DNA of 64,000 nucleotides from JALZUU01 sp964441245 (GTDB taxonomy: Bacteria; Bacteroidota; Bacteroidia; Chitinophagales; Saprospiraceae), in assembly GCA_964441245.1 (NCBI GenBank), contig CAYTVR010000001.1:1-64000 (forward strand). Reading direction: 5' to 3'. Each line of letters starts with the position of its first letter. Position 1 is the first letter of the stretch. Both the position numbers and the translations under genes were made by a program. Below the pieces are notes generated by a model. It did not search any database. It had not been told where the DNA came from and saw only the letters and a program-made list of their open reading frames with translations. Positions 44,756 through 56,800 of this stretch are shown here, piece after piece.

Positions 44756-45372
44756 TATTTCAATAAGCAATGTATTCCAAAGACTGTAAAAAAGTAAATA
44801 GGTTCACTTTTCGCATAAAAAACTTAAAAAACATGTGTCATCCCTGATTTTACAAAAGTTGTGTTATTCTGAGCGACTGTAAGAAGTTGATTTATCATTC
44901 TGAGTAACCAAATGTTATCATATCACTCACATAAAACTGTAGTAATGACAACTAACTCTTATTATCAATCTAGTGATTTATCTCCTAAGTTTAAGACTAT
45001 TGATCACGTTTTACCTAAGACGCAGATTAGTTGAACACAGATTTAACAGATCGTACGGATTGCACAGATTTCCCCACTAACGAACTCTTCGATCGTGTAC
45101 GATAGTGGGAAAATCTGCGTAATCGGACGAGAATCCGCGTAATCTGTGCAATCTGCAAAATCTGTGTTCTAAATGGCTACCTAATTTCTTAGAAGCGATT
45201 GATTATATTAAAAAAGTAAAAGCCTTTGGGTATCAATTCATTTAGTTCCTAACCTGAAGTTTGTTTAGAAAACAACCGTTTATCCCTTCGCTCTACTGAG
45301 GATGACAACATTTATTTTTAAAATAAAATATGGGATGACCAATGCTTCGAGAATCACAGTCGAAATTGATTT
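44756..45372. other. Repeat-rich intergenic region, about 617 bp
   Basis: No gene is seen. It contains fragments of the ATTCTGAG-type sequence (44873-44881 and 44902-44911), a TCATCCCTGA fragment near 44839, GAGGATGAC near 45297, and a 137-bp nested palindrome at 45033-45169. This composition is that of a site where small dispersed repeats accumulate. Confidence 0.5.
45033..45169. repeat. Nested 137-bp palindromic repeat
   Basis: Outer arms GAACACAGATTT (45033-45044) and AAATCTGTGTTC (45158-45169) are perfect inverted copies. Inner arms CAGATTTCCCCACTA (45065-45079) and TAGTGGGAAAATCTG (45103-45117) match at 14 of 15 positions. Direct iterations of AATCTGTG/AATCTGCG fill the right half. The element could fold as a double cruciform and does not encode protein. 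Confidence 0.75.
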
Positions 45373-47007
45373 TTATGTTCTATGAGTTCTATCCTTAAAA
45401 TCATTTAAAAAACGCTCCATTTCACTGTCTAAATTTTGAGATTCAGTTGCATAACTAGTCGATGGACCATTTTCGTTGTTAAAACTTTCCACATAAACAG
45501 AGGAAGATGGGAAGGCCAATTGAATACCTAATGTTTCTGAAAACCGAAGAATCCCCATCAGGATTTCTTCTTTTGCTTGAAGTTCTTCTCCATATCCTGG
45601 TACTTTTAAAAAAGTCCGAAACATGATTTTCAAAGCTGAATCTCCCATTTCCGAAAGGTGAACATATTGTCCTTCTTCGTTCGTATCAGGATGATGGTGT
45701 AAAATTTGGCGCAAGCCTTCGATATATTTTTCAATTAAATCAGGAGGAGTATCATATTTGATTCCAATTTTCAAAGCAAACAATCGAAAAACGCGCATTC
45801 CCTTATTGGTTACCGCTATATTAGCTATCGTTCCGTTGGGTACGGAAATGATGGACGTATCTCCTGTTCGAATTCTAGTCGTACGAAAACCAACCTCCAT
45901 AACTGTTCCTGCAAATCCACTTCCTTCGATATAATCACCAATTTGAAATGGATGATCAATAAAAATCATAGCAGAGCCAATCAAGTTTTTGACCGTATCT
46001 TGAGCTGCCAAGGCCAAGGCTAAACCACCAATAGATAAACCTGCAATTAAAGCCGTAACATTTACGTCGAGCAATCGCAAAATTTGAATAATACCACCAA
46101 GAATGAATAAGATGCTCAACATCCTCTTGACGATAGGAAGTAATTGTTCATCTAGTTTGTGTTCCGTTGATTGTGCATATCGAGCCGCAAAACCCATCAA
46201 TAGATCTAAGATTCGTAAAGCCAGATATACCAATAATACGGTTAGGATAATATTGATCGCCAAGTGAACTAACTCAGTGGTAAAAACTGGAAGTTGTAAA
46301 ACAGGGATTAAAATTTTCACCACTTGAATCAATAACAAAAGGCTAATTAGTCGGGCTATTTTTAAAACCAAAGAGGTATCTAAGCGCTCGGTACTTACAC
46401 TGATCTTAGCCAAGCGATTGACAATGGGAGATAGAAGTCGACTTAAAATTTCATGTAATCCCCAAACCAGTATAATCAAGAAAAGTATTGCAATATATTG
46501 CCAGACGGACAAACCTAAGAATTTTTGATTTCCTGATTTAAGAAAATAATTGAGCAATAAATCTGTACCAAAAGGATAGGTTGCTTTATGTAGCTGTGGA
46601 ATGAGTTGAATGGTTTCTTTAGAGTAATACCATTTGTCCTTTATTTTTTCAAGATATATTTCAGGTTGCCTTTGCGGAAATGGAGTATAATATGCTTTTT
46701 GAGATAAAGAATCAATGAAGTCATTTTGCTGTGGCAAAAGATTTAAATAAATGTATAGACCTCGACCATCTAAAATTTGCTTGAGTTGGATAGCTAAAGC
46801 TATTGCTTTCAAACTATCTGATTCAGGAATAGCAAGTGCTGCCACTTCGGGTTGATACGTATCCGCCTGTAGAAAATGTAAATGGACAAAGATAGTATTA
46901 TAAGGACTTTCCAATGTAGCATCCGGCACATTATCCGTTTGGGCGAAAAAAAATATAGGGGAAAGAAGAAATAGAAATGAAAGGGATAAACTTCTTAGCA
47001 ATTGCAT
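45373..47007 (-). CDS. Mechanosensitive channel, MscS family
   Basis: The protein has 544 residues from the ATG at 47005-47007, which gives a signal peptide MQLLRSLSLSFLFLLSPIFFFAQ. A longer frame to 47124 is refuted by a -7 box inside it (47041-47048). A periplasmic N-terminal domain (about 25-160) precedes four to five membrane helices (about 165-330). The pore helix and beta domain show LSIGGLALALAAQDTVKNLIGSAMIFIDHPFQIGDYI and RTTRIRTGDTSIISVPNG, then IKYDTPPDLIEKYIEGL. The conserved Ala/Gly pore pattern and NG motif place it with MscS/YnaI-type channels that release solutes on hypo-osmotic shock. It is monocistronic. Confidence 0.9.
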   Translation of the reverse strand: MQLLRSLSLSFLFLLSPIFFFAQTDNVPDATLESPYNTIFVHLHFLQADTYQPEVAALAIPESDSLKAIALAIQLKQILDGRGLYIYLNLLPQQNDFIDSLSQKAYYTPFPQRQPEIYLEKIKDKWYYSKETIQLIPQLHKATYPFGTDLLLNYFLKSGNQKFLGLSVWQYIAILFLIILVWGLHEILSRLLSPIVNRLAKISVSTERLDTSLVLKIARLISLLLLIQVVKILIPVLQLPVFTTELVHLAINIILTVLLVYLALRILDLLMGFAARYAQSTEHKLDEQLLPIVKRMLSILFILGGIIQILRLLDVNVTALIAGLSIGGLALALAAQDTVKNLIGSAMIFIDHPFQIGDYIEGSGFAGTVMEVGFRTTRIRTGDTSIISVPNGTIANIAVTNKGMRVFRLFALKIGIKYDTPPDLIEKYIEGLRQILHHHPDTNEEGQYVHLSEMGDSALKIMFRTFLKVPGYGEELQAKEEILMGILRFSETLGIQLAFPSSSVYVESFNNENGPSTSYATESQNLDSEMERFLNDFKDRTHRT

Positions 47008-47040
47008 GTTTTTTGGTTTTAAGTGAGATTCACTTTTTTG

Positions 47041-47048
47041 CAAATATA
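47041..47048 (-). promoter_or_regulatory. -7 box upstream of the MscS gene
   Basis: TATATTTG on the minus strand matches TAnnTTTG, followed by C. A start site near 47034 gives a 5-prime UTR of about 27 nt before the ATG at 47007 and lies inside the longer open frame, supporting the shorter start. Confidence 0.6.
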
Positions 47049-47124
47049 TTAATATCCATTGGAAGAAGCTGAGAAATTTAAAACATATTTTAAATTTTTT
47101 AATATATAGGCACGGTCTTTGCAT

Positions 47125-47820
47125 TTATGCTAGAACAAGGTTTCAGATAGAGGCCATCCCAAGAAAAACCGATTTGACTGTATTCAACAATAAAACAAAC
47201 AAGAACATTTAATGAGATAATAAAACAAACAATGAGTCCCAACGAATCTTACTATAATTTTTGACCATTGTTTATTTCCAAAAACCTTTTAGTTATCCCT
47301 TTAACCGACAACCGTTTTTTGACTTCTCATTGTTTTTATTTCATTTGAACAAAGCCATATTGGATCAACTGTAAATCATCTTACGCACAAGACATTTACG
47401 GCTTTTCCTAAGGTAATGTACAAAAACATTTGCTAGCAATAGCGATCCATTTTTGATCATTACAACCTAGATGATTGCACGCTTGTGTCAGTCACTCTTA
47501 TGGTTAACTCCCACAGGGATAACGGTTATTTATTACACAAAACGACTGGTGTACAAAAGCACCACATGATTTAACTTCCAGGTATAAACACCAAGTAGAA
47601 GCATGTGAATGCTATGTATCAAAACGAATATAACATTTGTTTTACATATTACAAAAATCGCAAAAACAGATTTAATTTGAAGCGATATCAATGACCGTGA
47701 ATCGAAATTGATGAGGAACTATATCCTCTTCGATAATGATCGGATTATACTACTAAGAATAAATTGACTGCAAAAATTGAAAACACTTAATTCGCTAATT
47801 TTTTTTAAAATCCAAAAACC
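47125..47820. other. Long leader region before the giant surface protein
   Basis: The stretch is about 700 bp and without genes. It has higher complexity than other gaps. One clear short hairpin GGTG-N8-CACC lies near 47550-47565. No -7 box of consensus quality was found close to the giant gene, so transcription may start well upstream, giving a long 5-prime UTR. Confidence 0.4.
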
Positions 47821-50800
47821 ATGGATGTCAAAACATTCTATTTACAAACAAAGAAAGTCTTTCTGGAACAGATGCCGGATCATTTATTTATGATGCTTAA
47901 AAAAAGGAAAATGAAATTTATCCATTATTTTTTCTTGCTTCTAAATCTATTCGCATGGAATGCATTACAGGCGCAAGGACAAACCTGTGATGGAGAAATA
48001 TCAATTTCAAATCCATACATAGGTGAAAGCCAAGCGCAACTTTTGATTGACTTCGATGGAGATGTCAGTGCTAGTAATTTGTACGATGTTCTTTTATTCA
48101 ATGGAAGTACATTCCTTAATTTCCCAATCTTCGAAGATGTTCCTGATGGTGGCCAAATAGCCATCGACCTTTCTATGATTAATGGTGGAAACCCTGGAGG
48201 TCCATTTTTAATTAGTTTAATCAGCGTTGCAAGTTCGAATAATTCTTGTATGACACAAAATGGTACATTGAATAGTAATGTCTCCATAACAATCGTTGAA
48301 GAACCGGAGGTGACCGCAAGTGGTGGCGATTCTGGAACAGGAAATGAAGACCTTATTTGTGCAGGAGAAAATAGTGGAATTGTTTTGAATTCATCCGTAT
48401 CCAGTATAGATTATGTAGTTACAGATGTTACCTTCCTTAATGTGACTGGCGAAGCAATCAATTCGATTATTGGAAATAGCGATAATGATCCAGTTGTAGT
48501 GCCAACTCCAACTTTATCAAATCCAGATCTTTTTGGACAAGTTATTTACGAAATTACACCAAGAATCACATTAGATCCAATGGGAACTCCTACAATATTC
48601 GATGGTGATCCAATAACGGCAACTATAACTATTGAACCGACTCCAACCATTTCACCAGAACCACCATCGCCAGTTACGATTTGTGCAACGGATATAACAG
48701 GAACTGGTGATGTTAGTTTTTCGCTAGGTGAAAGAACGGTTCCCAGTGCCAATAGTTTTGTACGATATAGATTGAATAATAACACGGTTATTACAGATCC
48801 AAATACCACTTCTGCTGGAGTGACAACAACACAAGTAAGCGCGCTTCCAGTTAATTTTAATGGAGCATTTGGAATCGCTAATATAACGGCCTTTACCGAT
48901 GATATTACGATTGCTAATCCAGCGAATTTATTATTGCCAGTTACGATTCAATATGAATTTACCCCACAAATACGAGGGAACGGTGCGCTTGCCGTTTGTA
49001 ACGGAACACCTGTAACGGTGGAATATATTATCCAACCAGATCCTGAAGTGAATTTCGATTATAATGGAACAACTCTAATCGCTGATGCTCAACAAGAAGT
49101 GATGATTTGCGATGGAGATGACCTTAGTTTAGATTATACACCACTTGGTACAGGTTTTCCAGCCAATACATTGATTCAAGTCAGATATGATTCTTATGAA
49201 GGAGATATGTCCAATTTAATGCTAAATGGCGGAGCAGCGAATGCTGCTGGAACGGTAGAAACATTTGATCCAACAACAGCAGCTTCTCCTAATATTTCAA
49301 CAGTTGCATTAAGTGGTGACGAATGTGTTACGATGAATTTGATTATTTCTTCATTCATCGATGTAAACATGGATGGAGATTATGATTTGGATACAGATTG
49401 TGAAGGCCTAGAATACCCAGTTGCAGTCAATATAAAACCAACACCAACATTAACGATTACAGAAACTGGAGGAACGACTCCAATTGCTAATCCATTGCAA
49501 ATTTGCGAAGTGAGTAGCACAGGTTCGGCACAGGTCGAGTTTGATTTAACCAGCACTACCTTACCATGTGATGATTGTGTTATGCGTTATCGCTTAATTG
49601 GAATACCAACCATTAATGATCCCAATGTTGGTGAGTCTTATGACTCAGACGCCATGGGTGCACAAGTTTCTAACAGTCAAAATGCAATAGTCAATTTCAC
49701 AAGCACTACTCCCAATGCTTTATATACGACCACATTTACCGATGACATTACGATAGCGCAATCTTTTGATTTACATCAACCAGCGACCGTCACTTATCAG
49801 TTCCGTCCAATTATGGTATGTAATAATGTAGTGACTTGTCTAGGAGACCTTGCAACAGTGACGGCTGTTATCGTTCCAGCACCTAAAGTTCGATTTTTAG
49901 ATGCCAATAATACAGCAGTAGATTTGGCTACGGATGGTTCTATTTCTCGAACCGTTTGTAATGGAGATGATGAAGAATTGCTTTTACGAGTTCGGACAAA
50001 TTTTACAATAGATGTCGCTTATGATGTTCAATCTGCAACGATAACACCTCCAGGTTCTTTGACCAATATCTGGACGCCAGGAACGAGTATTCCTGCGGCT
50101 ACTGCGGGAACAAATTTAGATGTTCTTAATCCTAGCTTAATTACTGGTATGTCAGGGATGGTGGATTATACCATCGTTCCAAGAACTACCGCAGATGATT
50201 GTTTAGGTGAACCGATCAGTTTTTCTATCATCGTAACAGAAGATCCAGATGTTTTTGTAACCGGATCAACGACCGAAAATTTATGTAGTAATTTTGCACC
50301 TTCTTTTGAGCTACGAAGTAATTTTGTGGATCCATCAGAAGTACTTTATGATGTCAATATTATCTCAGCAACAGATGTAACCGGAGCATTAACTTTTGAT
50401 GGAAATCCTATCACTGGAACTTTACCAATCATGATTCCCGGCAGTATTCCAGGAGATCAAAATAGAGTATTCAATTCTTACTACTATGCCTTGATCAGTA
50501 ATGTTTTTGCTAACAGTACCAGTACTACACAAACGATAGAATTGGAGGTGACGCCTAGCTTATCTACAGCGACCTGTGGCGCAGCAGATCCGATTACACT
50601 AACGCTAAATATAGAACCATTAGCGGATGACATATTTACGAGTATCACTAGAAATAATCCATTTACGATATGTTCTGGAGAGAATAGTGATATTTCCATT
50701 TCCGTAGATGATTTGTTTTTAGACCCAACTTTAGGTTCTAGATATACAGTCGATGTGACTTTCACTCCAATGGCAGTCATCAACGCCAACAATCCAGGTT

Positions 50801-53800
50801 CAAGTGATCCGAGTTTTATTTTACCCGCTCCAGTAACGGTTACATTTGATGACAATGATGCAGCCAATAATTTTACGGAAGTGGTTACTCAAACATTTAC
50901 GAATACGACAGGCGATTATGCTTCAGTAAGATATGTGATGACTGCTGAAATCATGAGCCCGACAGGAACAACGTGTAGCATGGTGATTCCTGATCCAGTT
51001 ATTCCTTTGTTATTTAGAGTGGCGCCACAACCAGTTCTTACTGGAATACCAACAACGATATGTACAGGAGAAACAATAAATATTGAATCTCTTTTCGAAG
51101 ATAATATGAGTTTTATGAGTTTGAGCACCCCCAGTTTACTTCCAACCAATATCAGTTGGCAAGTCGTGGGGGGCGCTTTTCCTACAGGTATTACTGAAGG
51201 AAGTAACACAACAAATGGAACTTTTGAATTGACTTCACCAGCAGGTGCTGCAAGCCCTGCTACGCCGATTGTACTAAACAATACAAATACCAGTTCGACG
51301 ACAGTTGATTTTGAAATTACTTCTACAAATCAAGCAGGATGTATTAGTGAAACCATCGTAGTAAGTGTTATCGTAAATGCGATGGCCAATGGAAATATTG
51401 GTCCAGCAGATCAAATGATTTGTGAAGATGCGACTGAATTTAATTTACTTTTCACCGCTACTTCTGGCGCAGGGCCATATACTATTAGAATTGGGAATGA
51501 TGAATTAGGAGATATTACGTTTACTAATTTTGTTCCTGATCCTACAAATGTAAATAGTGGAGATAATCTAACATTTAATGTTGCAGATCTTGAAAATGCA
51601 GGAGCGACTATCGGAACTCCTTTCGAACTTCGATTGAAAAGAGTCACAGATGCCAATGGTTGTGAAACGCAAAGTATCAATCAAGATGTACTATTGACCA
51701 TTAATGAAGAAATTGATTTAAGTGGAGTAATCAATAGTCGTAATATTTGCGAAGCAGGACCGCGAAATATCTTGGCTAGACAAGGAATCGAAGTAACTGG
51801 AGGAACTACAGATTATACTTATCAATGGACTTTGTTGGGGCCAGGAAGCTTAGATGTGTCAGATCCAGAACGACCTATTTATGATCCGGCAGGTACAGCT
51901 GCAGGCACTACAGTAAGCCTTGATTTGATGGTCACAGATGCGAATGGTATTTGCACCGCTAATAAAACAATTAGCCTAAATCTTTTAGAAAATGAAATCC
52001 CAACGGACCCAAGTCCACTCACTGTTTGCAGTGAAAATTCTGATGTAGACTTAACGAGCTTTAATGGAACGGTGAGCCCAAATGCCAATACAGTCAATTG
52101 GTATGATGGTGATCCGGCCAATGGAGGAACTATAATAAATCCAGCAACTAACGTTGATCTTTCCACATTAACAAACGGACTTTGGACGCAAGTCGTCAAT
52201 GGTCCTTGTGCAGAGGCTATCCCAATTACCTTGGTTCCAAGCGAACCGAATGGAACGATCACGGCACAACAAGCATTTAGCTGTTTTGATGATGTCAATG
52301 ACAGCTTTATGTTTGATTTTGCGTACACAGGCACCACTAGTGACGGACCTTTCGACCTGATGGTTGAAGTCTGTCAAGGTGCTGCTTGTACTACTTTTCC
52401 TTTTACTAATGTAGCAGATTTAGCATTTATCACTTTATTGGATGGAACACATTATGATTTGGTTACAACTACGACGACTGGCCTGACAGTAACCTTACTC
52501 TCTGTAATGAATCCTGATGGATGTCAAACAACAAATATCAACAATGTTCAAACAGTGACAATTCAACCAGAGCCAATTGTTACATTAGGAGGAACCTCTA
52601 CAGCAACAGTTTGTAATGGGGATGATGCAGGATTGAGTTTGACTAATAATTATACCCTTTCGGAAAATGTAAGCTATATCGTAACCGTGAGTGGTGGAAC
52701 TAATTTAGTGCTTGGCGCAAATCCTTTTGATAGTGATGGAGGAACAATAATGGCTCCTGCCGGAGGTGCAACTTTCAATATTCCAACACCGACTTTAGTC
52801 GGGAATGTTCCATCGGGTACGGTGACTTATACGATTACGCCAAGAACGGAAGATGGTGATTGTGATGGAACACCCATAGAAGTGACGATCAATGTCGAAA
52901 CTGATCCTGATGTTTTCTCAACAGGACTTTTAATAGAAGAAACATTGTGTAGTGGTGGTGCTCCAAGCTTTGAGTTAAGAACTAATTTTGATCCAGCTTC
53001 TTCCGTTTTATTTGATGTTGAAATTATTTCAGCTGGGCCAAATGTGATAAGAGAACCGAATGGAGGCGCTGCAATTCCAGCTACACCTGGGTTGATTGCG
53101 ACCTTAAATGCAGATGAATTTTTACAAGCAGTAGCTCCATCTTATTTTTATACTTTGATCCCAGATGTGCTGACTTTAGCACCTGGAACGACAGTCACAG
53201 AATCCATTGTTTATCGAGTAACCCCAAAGAAAACAACAGCAGCTTGTATAGGTGCGACACCGATTGATTTTACCGTTAATATTTTACCACTAGCGTCTAA
53301 TGTCTTGATGATTAGTCAAGGAAGTGGAAGTTTCTGTTCTGGAGAAAGTAGTGATATAACAATTGATGTTGATCAATTTTTTGTAAGTGATTTTGGTGGC
53401 AACCATGAAGTAGAAGTAACGATAAAAGCAGTACCAGTTACGAATATCAACAATCCAATTTCGACGCAAGTCTCGGTACCTGCTCCAGTGACGATTACTT
53501 TTAATAATGCCAATGCAAATAATCTTACGCATTCCATTAGCGATGTTTTTGAAAATACTTATGGTGACTTTGCGCGAATTGATTATCAATTATGTGCAAC
53601 AGTTCTAGATGAAAATGGAGATGCGATGTGCCAGATGGTAATCAATGAAGATAGCAATGGTGATCCATTGATTGTCCGAGTTGTTCCGAATCCGGTATTG
53701 TCTATTGATCCCGTAACGATCTGCTCTGGAGATGATTTAAGTGGTTTAATTATGATTACTGAAGATCCAGTAACCAACCCTGCCGCGACACCAACAATAA

Positions 53801-56800
53801 CACCGATTGCAGCTGATTGGGAAGTGATTGGAGGTTACCCAACAGGAATAACTGGCACAGCCGGAGTGACTGGGACAACTCCAGATATTTCTACTGGCTT
53901 TGGTCTTGGAATAAGTGAAGTATTGACCAATACGACGAATGCACCAATTACCGTTTTCTATCGATTTACGCCAAGTAATAGCAGACCTTGTACTGGAGAA
54001 CCAGTTATTGCAAATGTAACTGTAGAGCCAAGACCAGCAGGAAATTTGACTTTGATCAATGCGACTGCATGTGATGGTGAAGCATTTCAAGTACAATTTA
54101 ATGCGACCGCTGGAACGGGGCCTTTTACGGTTCGTTTAGCTGAAAATAGTTCAGGAGCTTATGTTCTTTTATCTGATTTCCTTACGGTAAATGATGGGGA
54201 TATTTTGACCATCAATCAAGCTGATCTTGGAGTGAGTGCAAGTGGTACTTTTAATATCAGATTGAATCGATTGTTCGATGCGAACTCTTGTGATTCTCAA
54301 TTTATTGGAAATCCAAGTTTACCAGTGACCATTAATGATAATCCAGTAGTTGATATTTTAGCTGCGAATAGAAGCGTTTGTCAAGATGGGACTAGCCCCG
54401 TGAATATTGCGGTGACAGGCGGAAGTGGCAACTTTAGTTATGCTTGGTCTCCTAGCAATCTTTTTGTTGATGCGACAGCAACACCACCTTCAACTTTTGA
54501 TGCAACAGAATTGGCTGCAGGAAATTATCCAATTACTGTAATGGTCAGCGACGATGATTCTGGTTGCACTGATATGGAAGAGATCAATGTAATAGTAGAA
54601 CCAACTCCGCAGGTAAACATTATCGCTTCCAGTAATAATCTTTGTGCTGGCGAAGACCTTACTTTAACTTTTGATGATATAGCAGATAGTGGATTATCAT
54701 TTAGAATAATAGCTACAGCAACAGATGGAGCTGGTACGATAACGCCATTGAATTTGACAAATGTTTTAGACAATAACACGATTACGGTAACAGAAGGAGT
54801 AGATTTTATGGGTAGTCTGAATATTACCAATATTACAGTTGCTTTTGAGAATCCGCCATTGAATTGTGGGCTTGCGATTGCAGATATAAATGTAAATGTG
54901 ATCTCAGCGCCATCAATTGATTTTACTTATAATACACCAAGTGCAAATCTAGGTATAACTTGTAGCGCAACAGCAATGGATATTGTGTTTGGTACAGATG
55001 CACCAGGAGTCGAAGGGGTAGATTTCGTTTATGTCGTCGATCGAGTGACCCATGAAACCGGAGCGAATATTAATCCTCCTGGAGGTGTAGCTGGTTATGG
55101 ACCACTTACCGGAGGTGTCTTGATTAATGGCATGGATAATATTGTGAATAGTGGTATCACCGAGAGCTTAGTAAATACAACAGGTGCTCCTGTGAGAGTT
55201 TCTTATCGAGTATTTACTAGAATTTTGGGTTCGGGATGTGAAGGTAATTTCCAATTTATAAATGCGATTATTGAAAGTGAACCAGTGGTAACACTTGATG
55301 CAGTTGGACCACTTTGTGTGACAGATGCAGCGGTCAATTTAACCGCTTCTCCAGTAGGCGGAACATTCGCTGGCCCAGGAGTAACCGGTTCAATGTTTGA
55401 TCCAGCCACCGCTGGAATCGGAACCCATACGATTACCTACACTTATATTGATGCAGCAACTTCTTGTTCAGGAACTGCAGAAATTATGATCGCAATTGGA
55501 CCGGACATTACGTTCGCTTCAGTAGGACCATTTTGTATCTCTGCAGCAGCAATAAATTTAACAGCGACACCGACCGGAGGAATATTTAGCGGAAGCGGAA
55601 TTACCGATGCAAACTTAGGAACTTTTGATCCATCAACAGCTGGCGCGGGAACACATCCTATTGATTATACTTATACAGATCCAGTATCCAATTGTGTAGG
55701 GACTGCTCAGATTATGATTGTGGTCAATCCTTTACCAATAGTGACACTTGATCCGGCAGGGCCACTTTGTACAAATGAAAATGAAGTGACTTTAGTGGCA
55801 ACACCAAGTGGAGGAACCTTTAGTGGAACAGGAATTACAGATGTAGATTTAGGAACCTTTGATCCTGCAATTGCTGGAGTAGGAAGTTGGAATATCTTCT
55901 ATACTTTCACAGATGCTAATGCATGTACCAATGGTGATGACATCACGATAGTTGTCAACGAAGCAACTACCGTTTCATTAACCGCGGCAGGACCTTTTTG
56001 TGTAGATGATCCATCTATCAATTTAACAGCGACACCGACCGGAGGAATGTTTAGCGGAAGCGGAATAACAAGTCCAACATTAGGAAGCTTTGATCCAATG
56101 ACTGCTGGTGTCGGAACACATGCAATCAGTTATAGCTTGACCAATACAAATGGATGTGTGGATGTTACCATGACTGATATTTTTGTAGGTTCTTGTATTG
56201 AACCAAGCATTACTAATGATGATCAAAATGATCCAAGCATTCTAGATCCTTGTACTTGTATTGGAAATGGAATGTTTTCAGAAGATGTCTTGATTATTTC
56301 TGACCCAGGAGAAATTTGGACAATTACGTCAACGGATCTGATTGATCCAGTAACCATGTTGCCATTTACAGTAGGAACGATTCTAAGCGAAACAGCAGTT
56401 AGTTCAGGAAGATATACGATTACAGGATATCATTTAGATGGAGCTGGTTATTCATTAACAGCAGAGAGTGTTAGTCATCCGGGTATTCCTTTAACAATTA
56501 CCAATACTTGTTTTTATCCTGATCCAGTAATGGATGGATTAACGGCATATTGTATAAACGATGATCCCGTAACTGTCAGTGGAAATGCTGGAGGTATAGA
56601 TGGAACAGGTCTTTTTAGATTGGATGGTCTAGCATTGACCACAACAGAAGTTCCAGCGAATAGTGGGACCTGGCAAGCCACCTTTGATCCATCTACCTTA
56701 GGATCTAATCCACATGCTTTGTCTTTCACTTTTGATGCAGGAGGAGTTGATGCTATAGCTAATGATTTGGTGGCCTGCGCCACGACCGTTACTCAAGATT

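Noticed and set aside
45033..45169. tRNA-like or riboswitch structure in the nested palindrome
   Set aside because: No cloverleaf or known aptamer pattern; the two perfect inverted pairs are simple hairpins.
50484..52337. Several long open frames on the minus strand inside the giant gene (for example 51879-52337 and 50484-50867)
   Set aside because: They run antisense to a continuous 4,295-codon frame with clear protein modules, contain valine/leucine-rich artefactual translations and have no signal or family features.
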